Shown here piece after piece: positions 15,756 to 24,243 of a DNA stretch of 64,000 nt (position 1 is the stretch's first letter; each line of letters begins with the position of its first letter). The stretch is taken from positions 248,001 through 312,000 of the forward strand of contig NZ_QMKH01000002.1 of NCBI RefSeq assembly GCF_003290125.1, given 5' to 3'. The DNA comes from Microvirga flavescens (GTDB lineage Bacteria > Pseudomonadota > Alphaproteobacteria > Rhizobiales > Beijerinckiaceae). The translations under genes and the position numbers were made by a program. The notes beneath the pieces are model-generated. The model was given only the letters and a program-made list of their open reading frames with translations, was not told where the DNA came from and searched no databases.

Positions 15756-16607
15756 ATGCCCCTTTTCGCGATTCCCTTCCCCGCCATCGATCCCGTGGTC
15801 ATTTCCATCGGGCCGCTCGCGATCCGCTGGTACGCGCTGGCCTACATCGTCGGGCTCCTCGGCGGCTGGTTCTATGCCAAGCGGCTCGCGGCCAAGGCAG
15901 CCCTGTGGACGCCCCTGCCCCAGCCGAAGCCCATCGACATCGACGATCTCATCGTCTGGGCGGCGCTGGGCGTCGTCCTCGGCGGGCGCACCGGCTACGT
16001 GCTGTTTTACAATCTCAGTGCCTATCTGGCCGAGCCTCTGGAGATCTTCGCCATCTGGCATGGCGGCATGTCGTTCCACGGCGGCCTGATCGGCGCGACG
16101 CTGGCGATCATCCTTTTCGCCCGCAGACGCGGGCTGAACGCCCTGTCGGTCCTCGACCTCGCCTCGGTCGTGGCCCCCATCGGCCTCTTTTTCGGGCGCA
16201 TCGCAAACTTCATCAATGGCGAGCTTTGGGGCCGCCCCGCGCCGGATTTTCCTTATGCCGTCATCTTCCCCCATGCCGGCCCCCTGCCCCGCCACCCGAG
16301 CCAGCTTTATGAGGCGTTTGGCGAAGGCCTGATCCTGTTCGTCATCATGGCCGTTGCGGTGAACCGCTTCGGCTTCCGCCGCCCCGGCCTTCTCAGCGGT
16401 TTGTTCGTCGTGGGCTATGCGCTTGCGCGCATCGTCTGCGAGTTCTTCCGCGAGCCCGATGCGCAACTGGGCTTCCTGTTCGGCTCTGCGTTCCAGTTCC
16501 TTGGCGGGGGCATCACGATGGGCATGGTGCTCTCGCTCCCGCTCGCCCTCCTCGGCCTCGGCCTGATGTGGGCTGCCGCGCGCGGCAAGACCAAGGCATC
16601 GGCGTGA
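15756..16607 (+). CDS. lgt: Prolipoprotein diacylglyceryl transferase
   Basis: A 283-residue inner membrane enzyme that attaches diacylglycerol from phosphatidylglycerol to the lipobox Cys of prolipoproteins. About seven membrane helices are visible. The Lgt signature GRIANFINGELWGRP lies near residues 148-162, HGGMSFHGGLIGA near 101-113, and RHPSQLYEA near 179-187. The frame is open far upstream, but the conserved protein begins at ATG 15756. It is the first gene of lgt-midA-pgeF; its stop overlaps the midA start. Confidence 0.95.
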   Translation: MPLFAIPFPAIDPVVISIGPLAIRWYALAYIVGLLGGWFYAKRLAAKAALWTPLPQPKPIDIDDLIVWAALGVVLGGRTGYVLFYNLSAYLAEPLEIFAIWHGGMSFHGGLIGATLAIILFARRRGLNALSVLDLASVVAPIGLFFGRIANFINGELWGRPAPDFPYAVIFPHAGPLPRHPSQLYEAFGEGLILFVIMAVAVNRFGFRRPGLLSGLFVVGYALARIVCEFFREPDAQLGFLFGSAFQFLGGGITMGMVLSLPLALLGLGLMWAAARGKTKASA

Positions 16608-17692
16608 GCGGGATCGAGGCTCACTTGCGCGAGTTGATCGCCCTCGAAGGACCGGTCACCATCGAGCGCTACATGAGCCTCTGCCTTCAGCACTATTACG
16701 CCACCCGCGATCCGCTCGGCGCGCGCGGCGATTTCACGACCGCGCCGGAGATCAGCCAGATTTTCGGCGAGCTCCTGGGCCTCTGGGCCGCCGAGGTCTG
16801 GATGGCGATGGGTAGTCCTTCGCAGTGCCGCCTGATCGAACTCGGCCCCGGCCGCGGGACGCTCATGGCCGACGCGTTGCGCGCCGCGAAAGTGCTGCCC
16901 GCCTTCAAAGCCGCGCTGAGCGTCCATTTCATCGAGACGAGCCCTACTTTACGTGAACGCCAGCGCGCGGCGCTCGCGCCCTCCGGCGTTGCAGTGTTCT
17001 GGCACGACCGCGTCGAGGATGCTCCGGCAGGCCCCGCGATCATTTTCGCCAATGAGTTTTTCGACGCCCTCCCCGTGCGGCAATACATTGCGACCGAGCG
17101 CGGCTGGTGCGAGCGCCTCGTCGGCCTCAGCGATGCAGGCCTGACCTTCGGCCTGAGCGCCGAGCCGGAAAGAACATTGACGCAAGCGCCGCATCGGCTC
17201 GGCGATGTGCTCGAGATTCCAACCGCCTCCATCGGCATCGCCGGCACACTCGCGCGGCGGCTTTCAAGCGATGGCGGTGCAGCTCTCTTCATCGATTACG
17301 GCTATTGGGGGCCTGCCTTCGGCGACACGCTGCAGGCGCTGCACCGGCACGCTTATGTCGATCCGCTGCATGAGCCCGGCGAGGCCGACCTGACGACCCA
17401 CGTGGATTTTCACTGGCTGGCCAAAGCTGGCATCGACGGCGGAGCAAGTTTCCACGGACCGGTGACGCAGGCTGCATTCCTGACGGCTTTAGGGATCGAA
17501 ACGCGGGCGCGTTCGTTGAAGCAGCGCGCCACCGAGCAACAGGCGGCCGATATCGACAGCGCCGTCCGGCGTCTGACGGAGCCGGGCGAAAAGGGCATGG
17601 GTGAGCTTTTTAAGGTTTTGGCCCTAAGCCATCCCGATCTTGAAGCCGTGCCCGGATTGCCGAAGGGGCGTTTTTCAAAGGCGGAATCTTAA
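16604..17692 (+). CDS. MidA/NDUFAF7-family SAM-dependent methyltransferase
   Basis: A 362-residue protein of PF02636. The SAM motif LIELGPGRGTLMADAL lies near residues 79-94 and the family motif IIFANEFFDALPVRQY near 145-160. The mitochondrial relative NDUFAF7/MidA dimethylates an Arg of complex I subunit NDUFS2; in bacteria the substrate is not established, although methylation of the NuoD homologue is a fair guess. It starts with GTG overlapping the lgt stop (GTGA). The lgt-midA-pgeF order is conserved in many alphaproteobacteria. Confidence 0.9.
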   Translation: MSGIEAHLRELIALEGPVTIERYMSLCLQHYYATRDPLGARGDFTTAPEISQIFGELLGLWAAEVWMAMGSPSQCRLIELGPGRGTLMADALRAAKVLPAFKAALSVHFIETSPTLRERQRAALAPSGVAVFWHDRVEDAPAGPAIIFANEFFDALPVRQYIATERGWCERLVGLSDAGLTFGLSAEPERTLTQAPHRLGDVLEIPTASIGIAGTLARRLSSDGGAALFIDYGYWGPAFGDTLQALHRHAYVDPLHEPGEADLTTHVDFHWLAKAGIDGGASFHGPVTQAAFLTALGIETRARSLKQRATEQQAADIDSAVRRLTEPGEKGMGELFKVLALSHPDLEAVPGLPKGRFSKAES

Positions 17693-17697
17693 GAGCC

Positions 17698-18477
17698 ATG
17701 TTCATCGAAGCGCCAGAACTCGCCTCCTACCCGAACATCAAGCACGCTTTCTTCACGCGGCAGGGCGGCGTCTCACAGGGCATCTACGCTTCCCTGAACG
17801 GCGGTCTCGGTTCCTCGGACGATCCGGCCAATATCGCGGAAAACCGCCGCCGCATGGCCGCCGATCTCGATGTGGGAAGCGCCCTGTTGAGCCTCTATCA
17901 GGTTCATTCCGCCGATGTCGTCACGGTCGAAGGCCCGTGGACGGGAGAGCGCCCGAAGGCCGACGCTATGGTGACGAATGTTCCAGGCCTTGCCCTCGGC
18001 ATCTCGACGGCCGATTGCGGCCCGGTACTGTTCTGCGATCCGGAAACCGGTGTCATCGGCGCGGCGCATGCGGGCTGGAAGGGCGCGCTGACCGGCGTTC
18101 TCGAAGCGACGATCGGCGCGATGGAAAATCTCGGCGCGGATCGCGAAAGCATCGTCGCGGTCCTGGGCCCGACCATCAGCCAGGCGGCTTATGAAGTGGG
18201 TGCCGATTTCGTCGAGCGTTTTGCCGAGCACGATGCTGACAACCGGCGCTTCTTCGTGCCTAGCATTCGCGAGGGCCATGCGCAGTTCGACCTGCCCGCC
18301 TATATCGGCGCACGCCTAGAGGCCGCCGGCATCGGCGAATTCGCGGATCTTGGCCTGTGCACCTATTCCGACGAGGGGCGCTTTTACAGCTACCGGCGCA
18401 CCACTCACCGCAAGGAGCCGGATTACGGCCGTCTGATTTCGGCGATCACGCTTCTACCGAGTCCGCTCATTCTTTGA
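17698..18477 (+). CDS. pgeF: PgeF/YfiH multicopper-type purine nucleoside phosphorylase family protein
   Basis: A 259-residue protein of PF02578. Metal-site residues are visible in YQVHSADVV (His), STADCGPVLFCD (Cys) and AAHAGWKG (His). Members have been described as polyphenol oxidases, as peptidoglycan editing factor PgeF, and as zinc-dependent purine nucleoside phosphorylases. It follows midA by 5 bp. Its 3' end overlaps the convergent SDR gene by 11 bp. Confidence 0.92.
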   Translation: MFIEAPELASYPNIKHAFFTRQGGVSQGIYASLNGGLGSSDDPANIAENRRRMAADLDVGSALLSLYQVHSADVVTVEGPWTGERPKADAMVTNVPGLALGISTADCGPVLFCDPETGVIGAAHAGWKGALTGVLEATIGAMENLGADRESIVAVLGPTISQAAYEVGADFVERFAEHDADNRRFFVPSIREGHAQFDLPAYIGARLEAAGIGEFADLGLCTYSDEGRFYSYRRTTHRKEPDYGRLISAITLLPSPLIL

Positions 18478-19222
18478 TGCCAACGACGTCCGGCGTCTCC
18501 CAGGCGAGATGCTGGCCACCATCCACCGCGATCATCTGGCCGGTGACGCTGCGCGCCCGCGCGAGATAAAGAACCGCCTCGGCGATCTCCGCCGGCGTCC
18601 CGCCATGGCCGAGCAGCACGCTGGCGCTCTGGCGGGCGAAATCCTCCTCGCTCTGGCGCTCCCCCGTCAGCGTCGGACCGGGGCCGACCGCGTTGACGCG
18701 GATGCGCGGCGCGAGAGCCTGCGCCATCGTTTGCGTCGCGGAAAAGAGGGCCGCCTTCGTGAGCCCATACGAGAAGAAATGTGGCGTCGGCTTCCACACT
18801 CGCTGGTCGATGATGTTGACGATGGAACCCTCGCGATCCTGAGGCAGCTGACGCGCGAAATCCCGCGCCAGAAAAACCGGAGCACGCAGGTTCGCAGCGA
18901 AATGGCGATCCCAACTTTCATCCTCGAGAGTGAGCAGCTCATCAGGCTCGAACAGCGAGGCATTGTTGACGAGAAGGGTGAGCGGACCGAGCGCCCGAAC
19001 GGCCTCAGGAACGATTCTGGCCACTTCGCGCGGCTCCCGGAGATTCGCGCGAACCACGGTCGCCCTGCCACCGGACCCAGCGATGCGGGTGGCGAGTTCC
19101 TCCGCCTCGGTGAGTGAATTGTGGCAATGGATGGCGACAGAATACCCTTCCGCAGCCAGTTTTAGGACAATGCTCCTGCCGATCCGGCGGGCTCCGCCCG
19201 TCACCAAGGCGATCTTGTCCAC
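18467..19222 (-). CDS. SDR-family oxidoreductase (pteridine-reductase-like)
   Basis: About 251 residues. The cofactor motif is TGGARRIG (the TGxxxRxG form of FolM and PTR1-type pteridine reductases, which prefer NADPH), followed by NNAS and the catalytic SYGLTKAAL (Tyr-x3-Lys). VDGGQHLAW ends the fold. It may reduce dihydropterins in the folate or monapterin pathway, but this rests only on the motif form. The GTG at 19222 with GAGGAG 7 nt upstream was chosen over an ATG 11 codons further upstream. Its 3' end overlaps pgeF. Confidence 0.88.
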   Translation of the reverse strand: MDKIALVTGGARRIGRSIVLKLAAEGYSVAIHCHNSLTEAEELATRIAGSGGRATVVRANLREPREVARIVPEAVRALGPLTLLVNNASLFEPDELLTLEDESWDRHFAANLRAPVFLARDFARQLPQDREGSIVNIIDQRVWKPTPHFFSYGLTKAALFSATQTMAQALAPRIRVNAVGPGPTLTGERQSEEDFARQSASVLLGHGGTPAEIAEAVLYLARARSVTGQMIAVDGGQHLAWETPDVVGIKE

Positions 19223-19503
19223 CCCTTGCTCCTCACTGTTGCCTTTATACCGCATAGGTTTTCAACTTACGGCAGAAGCCGACTTTTTGCATCCTGAGAT
19301 CGAACCACTCGCGAAGCTCAGCGTTGAACCCTAGCGATGCCACAAGGGGAAGGCACACACATTGCTGCCATAAAGCCGCCATGGTGCCCTCAAGCGCTGT
19401 GATAGGCGGGCAACAGCTCTCGTGCGGCAATCGCTTTATAAGGTGCTTGTAAGTCTTCCGGGGCTCCCATGCTCCGGATCAGACAACGATAGGAATGGAG
19501 ACC

Positions 19504-20208
19504 ATGAAGAAGATTCTTCTCGCCGGCGTTGCGCTCGTCGGTCTTGTCGGAGCTGCCGCTGCTGCGGACCTCCCCGCTCGCAAAGTAGCACCGGCCCCCA
19601 TTGTTCCGGTCGTCCCGGCCTTCACCTGGACCGGCTTCTACGTCGGCGTGAACGCCGGTTACGGCTGGAACACGAACAACGATAACGTGTTCGTTCCGGG
19701 CATCGGCTTCGTCAGCTCGAACAACGACGGTGGCTTCGTCGGCGGCGGTCAGATCGGATACAACTATCAGATCGGCCAGTTCGTCATCGGTGCTGAAACC
19801 GATATCCAGTACGCCGACATCGGCGGCAACAACAACAATGCTGTGTTTGTTGGGAACGGGGCTGTTCTCGGCTTCAACAACAACAGCAGCGACAACTACT
19901 TCGGCACCGTGCGCGTGCGCGCCGGTTATGCGTTCGACCGCGCTCTCATCTACGCCACCGGCGGTTTCGCTTACGGCGATGTGGCTGGCAACAGCTTCAG
20001 CAGCAGCTCGAACGGCGGCTGGACGGTCGGCGGCGGTGTCGAGTACGCCTTCACCAACAACCTGACTGCGAAGCTCGAAGGCCTCTACGTCAATCTCGAC
20101 CGCGGCAACGACAACCTCCTGCTGAACAACGTCGCGTTCGGCAACAACGGCAACACCGAGTTCGGCGTTGTGCGCGCTGGCCTGAACTACAAGTTCAACA
20201 GCTACTAA
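19504..20208 (+). CDS. Omp25/RopB-like outer membrane beta-barrel protein
   Basis: About 234 residues. A signal peptide (MKKILLAGVALVGLVGAAAAA) is followed by a mature part of glycine/asparagine-rich strands: FTWTGFYVGVNAGYGWNT, GGQIGYNYQIGQFVIGAETD, VRVRAGYAFDRALIYATGGFAYG and an end of GVVRAGLNYKFNSY with the terminal aromatic typical of BAM-assembled barrels. It is an eight-stranded barrel of the kind abundant in Hyphomicrobiales outer membranes. The second ATG (GGAG upstream) was preferred; an ATG three codons earlier is possible. It is monocistronic with a strong terminator. Confidence 0.92.
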   Translation: MKKILLAGVALVGLVGAAAAADLPARKVAPAPIVPVVPAFTWTGFYVGVNAGYGWNTNNDNVFVPGIGFVSSNNDGGFVGGGQIGYNYQIGQFVIGAETDIQYADIGGNNNNAVFVGNGAVLGFNNNSSDNYFGTVRVRAGYAFDRALIYATGGFAYGDVAGNSFSSSSNGGWTVGGGVEYAFTNNLTAKLEGLYVNLDRGNDNLLLNNVAFGNNGNTEFGVVRAGLNYKFNSY

Positions 20209-20234
20209 AATCCATCGCTATCGCGAAGGAAAAA

Positions 20235-20260
20235 GGCCCGGTGGAAACACCGGGCCTTTT
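20235..20260 (+). terminator. Rho-independent terminator of the outer membrane protein gene
   Basis: A perfect 9-bp stem GGCCCGGTG/CACCGGGCC with a GAAA tetraloop, then TTTT, 26 bp after the stop. The upstream A-run makes it usable for the convergent GST gene too. Confidence 0.9.
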
Positions 20261-20266
20261 GTTTGA

Positions 20267-20872
20267 TCAGGACTTCAGTTTCGTATGCTCGAAGGCGGGC
20301 ACGCGCGCCTCGAAATCGACGAGCCACGCCACGAGCTTTGGATGTGTCTTGCGCCATTCGCCGCCCATGCGCAGATCGAGGTAGCCGAGCGCACAGGCGA
20401 GCGTGATGTGACCGATATGAAGCTGCGGTGCGGGCGCGGAGAGCGTCTTTTCCGCATAGGCAAGACCGCGCTCGACCTTCGCAGCCTGATGCTCCACCCA
20501 TTTCGGCTCGTGCTTCTCGGGTGCACGAAAGCGCCCCTCGTAAACCTGCAGCAAAGCCGCATCCATGATGCCGTCGGCCAGCGCCTGCTCGCGCAGCGCC
20601 TTGAAGCGATCGAGGCCAGCCGGGATGATCTTGCCGCCACCGGCCACGAAATCGAGATACTCGACGATCACGCGCGAGTCATAGAGCGCCTCGCCGTTCT
20701 CCAAAACCAGCGCCGGGATTTTGCCCAAAGGGTTCTGTTCGCGCAGGCTGTCGGCGGGATCATTGGTATCTGCGGGGACGATTTCGATCCGGTCGAGAAG
20801 GCCGAGAAGTTCGGCGGCGATCTTGACCTTGCGGCCGAAGGGCGAAGTGGGCGACGAGCGAAGAACCAGCAT
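20267..20872 (-). CDS. Glutathione S-transferase family protein
   Basis: A 201-residue soluble GST. The N-terminal thioredoxin-like domain (residues 1-80) has SSPTSPFGRKVKIAAELLG at the active site and NPLGKIPALVLENGEALYDSRVIVEYL carrying the cis-Pro and the glutathione-binding ESR-like motif (DSR). The C-terminal helical domain follows. Its substrate is unknown. The frame is open much further upstream, but the fold begins at ATG 20872, which has GAGGTG just ahead. Confidence 0.92.
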   Translation of the reverse strand: MLVLRSSPTSPFGRKVKIAAELLGLLDRIEIVPADTNDPADSLREQNPLGKIPALVLENGEALYDSRVIVEYLDFVAGGGKIIPAGLDRFKALREQALADGIMDAALLQVYEGRFRAPEKHEPKWVEHQAAKVERGLAYAEKTLSAPAPQLHIGHITLACALGYLDLRMGGEWRKTHPKLVAWLVDFEARVPAFEHTKLKS

Positions 20873-20977
20873 GGAGCACCTCAAGGGAACGGGTGCCTTG
20901 TCATGAACAATGTGAAGGCCCGCCGCAAGGCCGGATATGGTCGCCCCCCTGAGGTTATCCGGGTAAGCATCCACTCT

Positions 20978-21015
20978 AGAGGCTGATCGTGTCTCTTGAA
21001 ACACGATCAGCCTCT
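20978..21015. repeat. Perfect 15-bp inverted repeat (long hairpin)
   Basis: AGAGGCTGATCGTGT (20978-20992) and its exact complement (21001-21015) flank an 8-nt loop. It sits between rlmJ and the GST gene, both on the minus strand, and overlaps the left part of repeat copy B. It has no U-run. Confidence 0.75.
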
Positions 21016-21081
21016 CGTTTCCTTTATTGCCGCATGATCTAAGGCGAACAACCGGTTCCCACTTGTTCTGATCATGCTCTA
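20996..21081 (+). repeat. Dispersed intergenic repeat, copy B
   Basis: This is the longest copy: TTGAAACACGATCAGC ... GCATGATC ... GGCGAACAACCGG TTCCCACTT ... GATCATGCTCTA. GCATGATC (21032-21039) and GATCATGC (21070-21077) are complementary arms. It is similar over its length to copy A at 3638-3710. Confidence 0.7.
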
Positions 21082-21927
21082 GGCGGGCGGACCGAACGCC
21101 TCGCAACGGTATGCGCCATACCCCTGGCGTGAGAGCCGCTCCGCCAATGCGGGCAAGAGAATCTCGGCCTCCTCCCGCAAGGTCCAATAAGGATTGACGA
21201 TGAGAAGGCCGCTCCCGTTGAGCCGCGTCGGATCGCGCGGATCGTCCACCATGAGCTCGAGTCGCAGGCCCGGACGCGGACACTCCGCCTGCAGTCGCTC
21301 GAACAGCGCATCGACCGGCGCGGCGTCCTTGATGGGATACCATCCGGCATAAACGCCCGTCGGCCATTTGCGCAAAGCGGCAAGGATCTCAGTTCCAAGG
21401 CGCTCCAACTCATTCGGCTTTTCAAAAGGCGGATCGATCAGAACGAGGCCGCGCTTCTCCTTCGGCGGGATCAGCGCGTGAAGCGCGGTCCATCCATCGA
21501 GATGAAGAACCTTCAGATTGGCGACTTCGTTGAAGCGCGCAGAGAGAACCGCATTGTCGGCGGGGTGCAGCTCGACGAAAACGCCCTTGTCCTGCCGCCG
21601 CAGCAACTCGCGAATGATGGCGGGCGAACCGGGATAGGTGTTCTGCCCGTGCCGCGCCCGCACGTCGCTGACGACGCGCCGATAGGGCGCGAGAAGCTCT
21701 TCGACGTTTTGCGCGAAGGGCTCGTCGAGCCTGCCGATCCCGTCGATCCACTCGCCCGTGCGCCCAGCCTCGTCGCCTGTGAGATCGTAAAGGCCGATGC
21801 CTGCATGCGTGTCGATGACGCGCAGCGGCGTTTCCTTGCGCTGCAGGTAGCACAGGATGCGCACCAGCAGCGCATGCTTCATGACATCGGCGAAGTTGCC
21901 GGCGTGAAAGGCGTGCCTGTAATTCAT
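21079..21927 (-). CDS. rlmJ: 23S rRNA (adenine2030-N6)-methyltransferase
   Basis: A 282-residue RlmJ protein. MNYRHAFHAGNFADVMKH at the N-terminus is diagnostic, followed by THAGIGLYDL, and the DPPF catalytic motif (IDPPFEKPNELERLG). It methylates A2030 of 23S rRNA using SAM. The ATG at 21927 was chosen because the conserved protein begins there. The RNase T2 gene ends 4 bp upstream, so the two are probably in one transcript with the gene before it. Confidence 0.94.
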   Translation of the reverse strand: MNYRHAFHAGNFADVMKHALLVRILCYLQRKETPLRVIDTHAGIGLYDLTGDEAGRTGEWIDGIGRLDEPFAQNVEELLAPYRRVVSDVRARHGQNTYPGSPAIIRELLRRQDKGVFVELHPADNAVLSARFNEVANLKVLHLDGWTALHALIPPKEKRGLVLIDPPFEKPNELERLGTEILAALRKWPTGVYAGWYPIKDAAPVDALFERLQAECPRPGLRLELMVDDPRDPTRLNGSGLLIVNPYWTLREEAEILLPALAERLSRQGYGAYRCEAFGPPA

Positions 21928-21931
21928 GGCC

Positions 21932-22615
21932 CTATCGCAAAGCCGGGATGACGACATCCCCGTATCGGCACCCGGCGCGATCGACGCCCGGGCATTGGCG
22001 AAACTGCCGCAAATCCCGGTCGAGGCAAATGCGGACTTCCTCGAGCACGCGCCGCTTGCAGGAAACCGCCATCATATCCTGACGAAGTCCGGGATTGGCC
22101 TCCATGAAGACGCGCTCGATTTCCATCGGCATCGTTTTCACATCGGACGTGACCTTCGTGAAGCTCTCCGGGATGCGAACCCGATCACGCGCCTGCCGGA
22201 CGAGGCGGAAATATTCGGACGGGCTGACACCGGAACAGGTGCCGTGCTTGCGCCATTCGTAACGCGCGAGCCCCTCCTCCGGAAAAACGCCCTGCGCTTC
22301 CTCAAGCGCCATGCGGGGAACAAAGCGTCCGCTGGGCTCGCAAAAAACCGGATAGTCCTGCTCGTTCTGCGGCCAGAGGCCGTGCACGACAAAACTCAGC
22401 CCGCGACCGGAGTTGCATTGATCGCGCTTTTTGGCACCCCCCGACAATTCGCAAAAGCCGGGCGACCAGGAAAGCGCGAGTACATAGAAGTCAAACTGCC
22501 CCGCAGGCGCGCCGCGCTGCTCAAGATCCTGAGCGAAGGCGGGAGACGCTAAAGCCAGGAGCGCGCCGAAGAGGGCTCGGCGCGCTCTATCGATCAAGGC
22601 TGGGCCTGCTTGCAT
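21932..22615 (-). CDS. Secreted ribonuclease T2 family protein
   Basis: A 227-residue protein. A signal peptide ends near residue 28 (ASPAFA-QD). The CAS-1 motif FVVHGLWPQ supplies His78, and CAS-2 YEWRKHGTCSG supplies Glu120, Lys123 and His124, so the full catalytic set is present. Several Cys fit the disulfides of the family. It is probably a periplasmic RNA-degrading enzyme like RNase I. Its first codons overlap the end of the upstream exported protein gene by 22 bp, a sign of coupled translation. Confidence 0.92.
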   Translation of the reverse strand: MQAGPALIDRARRALFGALLALASPAFAQDLEQRGAPAGQFDFYVLALSWSPGFCELSGGAKKRDQCNSGRGLSFVVHGLWPQNEQDYPVFCEPSGRFVPRMALEEAQGVFPEEGLARYEWRKHGTCSGVSPSEYFRLVRQARDRVRIPESFTKVTSDVKTMPMEIERVFMEANPGLRQDMMAVSCKRRVLEEVRICLDRDLRQFRQCPGVDRAGCRYGDVVIPALR

Positions 22616-23025
22616 TGAGGGGCGTACGCATAATTGCGATCAAACCCTTCGACGCACGCCTCGGTTCCCCAGGAGACCCCGATGAAGTCGAGGTCCTTAC
22701 GGATCGAGAAGTCGATCCGGTGCCGGCTGCCATCCGAGATGAGAACCGTGCCGGTGCAGAAGCGGCGGGGGATATAGTCCAGGCCCCACGGACGCCAGGC
22801 TTCCTGCCGAACGCCCTCGAACTGCACGATCTCGAGGGGCGAATTCCAGAAGCGGGCCTCCTTCCGGGAGAACCTGTTGGCCACGCTGTAGAGAACCAGA
22901 GGGTCCTCGCAGGCCGGCAGGCTCGCGGTGTAGGAACTATCGCGCTCTTCCGCGGGCGTAATCTCGCGGGCAAGCACCGGGGTGCTCAGCATTGCGCAAG
23001 ACATCAGAGCCGCCAGCCATTTCAT
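22594..23025 (-). CDS. Hypothetical exported protein, 143 aa
   Basis: I do not recognise the family. A signal peptide covers about residues 1-19 (MKWLAALMSCAMLSTPVLA). The mature part is about 124 residues with Cys in PACEDP, RRFCTGT, TEACVEG and PQCKQ, so two disulfides are likely in the periplasm. It contains WRPWGLDYIPRRFCTG and ends in KQAQP. It overlaps the RNase T2 gene by 22 bp; a partner or inhibitor role is possible but unproven. Confidence 0.82.
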   Translation of the reverse strand: MKWLAALMSCAMLSTPVLAREITPAEERDSSYTASLPACEDPLVLYSVANRFSRKEARFWNSPLEIVQFEGVRQEAWRPWGLDYIPRRFCTGTVLISDGSRHRIDFSIRKDLDFIGVSWGTEACVEGFDRNYAYAPQCKQAQP

Positions 23026-23110
23026 TTTACTGCTCCGTGCAGATTCTCAAATCTTTTGAGGACCATGTGAGTAGTCGCGCCGAAGGTCAAGGCTCGAAGC
23101 GACCAAACCT

Positions 23111-24157
23111 CTAGTAGATCCCCTGCTCAGTCGACAGGTGCGATTGCGCCGCCGCCGGAGGCCTGAGCGGCAACGGCGCGGCATAAGTCTGGTTGGGCCG
23201 CGGCGCGGGAAATGGCGCAGGGGCAGGTGCAGGAACCGGCGCAGGCCGCGCATAGGCGCCCCCGGGCGGCGGCAAATCGGCGGGAAAGCCCTCATTCGCC
23301 ACCGGACGGGAGCCGATGGCAAGTTGAGGCTGCGGCGCGGGGGCCGAAGAGCGCGGCGGCATCGGCGCGCCTTCCACCGGCAGATCCTCTTCCACATCGG
23401 TGGCGGGCAAGTCGGCTCCGGCGCTGGCGCTCATCAGGATCTTCTTGGCATTCTCCGGATCGATGCGCGGCATGAACTTGATGATGGGCTTGCAGATGGA
23501 GCGGTCCCCACGCGGGTTATGGCGCGCGAGGTCAAGGTGCAGATGGTCGTAATGGAACGGATCCGCGCCCGGCCCGAGGACGGTGGTGAAATGGCGGCAG
23601 GCCCCGACGAAAACCTCGCGCAGGAACTCCTGCTCGGAGGCGTCGCCCTTCCATCCCTTGGCGACGGTGACCTCGCGGCCATCCGCGAGGGCGAAGGCCA
23701 TCACGTCCATTGCGTTGCCGAAGGCATGCTCGGAGGTCTTCGCGCCGTATTGGTTGTTGCGCGGGCGGCAGGAGTAGCTGCCCGCCTTCAGATCGGCGAG
23801 CGGCACGCCGAAATACATAACGGCGGCGGGCTTCACGACTTCTTCGAGCCAGGTATCGATTTGCGGGATGATCGGGCAGGCCAGCGTGACCTTGGACTTC
23901 AACCCGACCGACCCCTCCGAGAAGGCCGCGACCTTGAACGGATAGTCCATGCCGCAGGCGCCGGGGCCGTTGATCTTCGAGCTGAGAGACATGTAGGCAG
24001 TCTGGGTGACCATTTGCTGCGACAGGCAAGCCTCTTCAGCTTGCGTGCGCCAGGGTTCGCGCTGTTCGAAACGAAACAGCCCGCAACCGGTGATGCCCAA
24101 TCCCACTAACGTGAGGGCAAAAAACGCAACTAACCCACGACGCATGGGCGGGACCAT
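23111..24157 (-). CDS. Extensin-like C-terminal domain lipoprotein
   Basis: A 348-residue protein. The N-terminal signal ends in a lipobox (GITGC, Cys about 25). An extensin-like C-terminal domain (PF06904) covers about residues 38-225, with SSKINGPGACGMDYPFKV, YSCRPRNNQYGAKTSEHAFGNAMD and PFHYDHLHLDLARH. The His/Asp arrangement resembles the D-Ala-D-Ala carboxypeptidase (VanY/peptidase M15) fold, so a cell-wall role is likely. A Pro/Ala-rich tail of about 80 residues follows. Confidence 0.87.
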   Translation of the reverse strand: MVPPMRRGLVAFFALTLVGLGITGCGLFRFEQREPWRTQAEEACLSQQMVTQTAYMSLSSKINGPGACGMDYPFKVAAFSEGSVGLKSKVTLACPIIPQIDTWLEEVVKPAAVMYFGVPLADLKAGSYSCRPRNNQYGAKTSEHAFGNAMDVMAFALADGREVTVAKGWKGDASEQEFLREVFVGACRHFTTVLGPGADPFHYDHLHLDLARHNPRGDRSICKPIIKFMPRIDPENAKKILMSASAGADLPATDVEEDLPVEGAPMPPRSSAPAPQPQLAIGSRPVANEGFPADLPPPGGAYARPAPVPAPAPAPFPAPRPNQTYAAPLPLRPPAAAQSHLSTEQGIY

Positions 24158-24243
24158 GAACCCTATTGCGTAAACAACCCGTCAACGCGGTCTCTTTCAC
24201 GCAGATTCAGCGGGCCGCGGAATTTTCCAATGGGGGACGTCCA

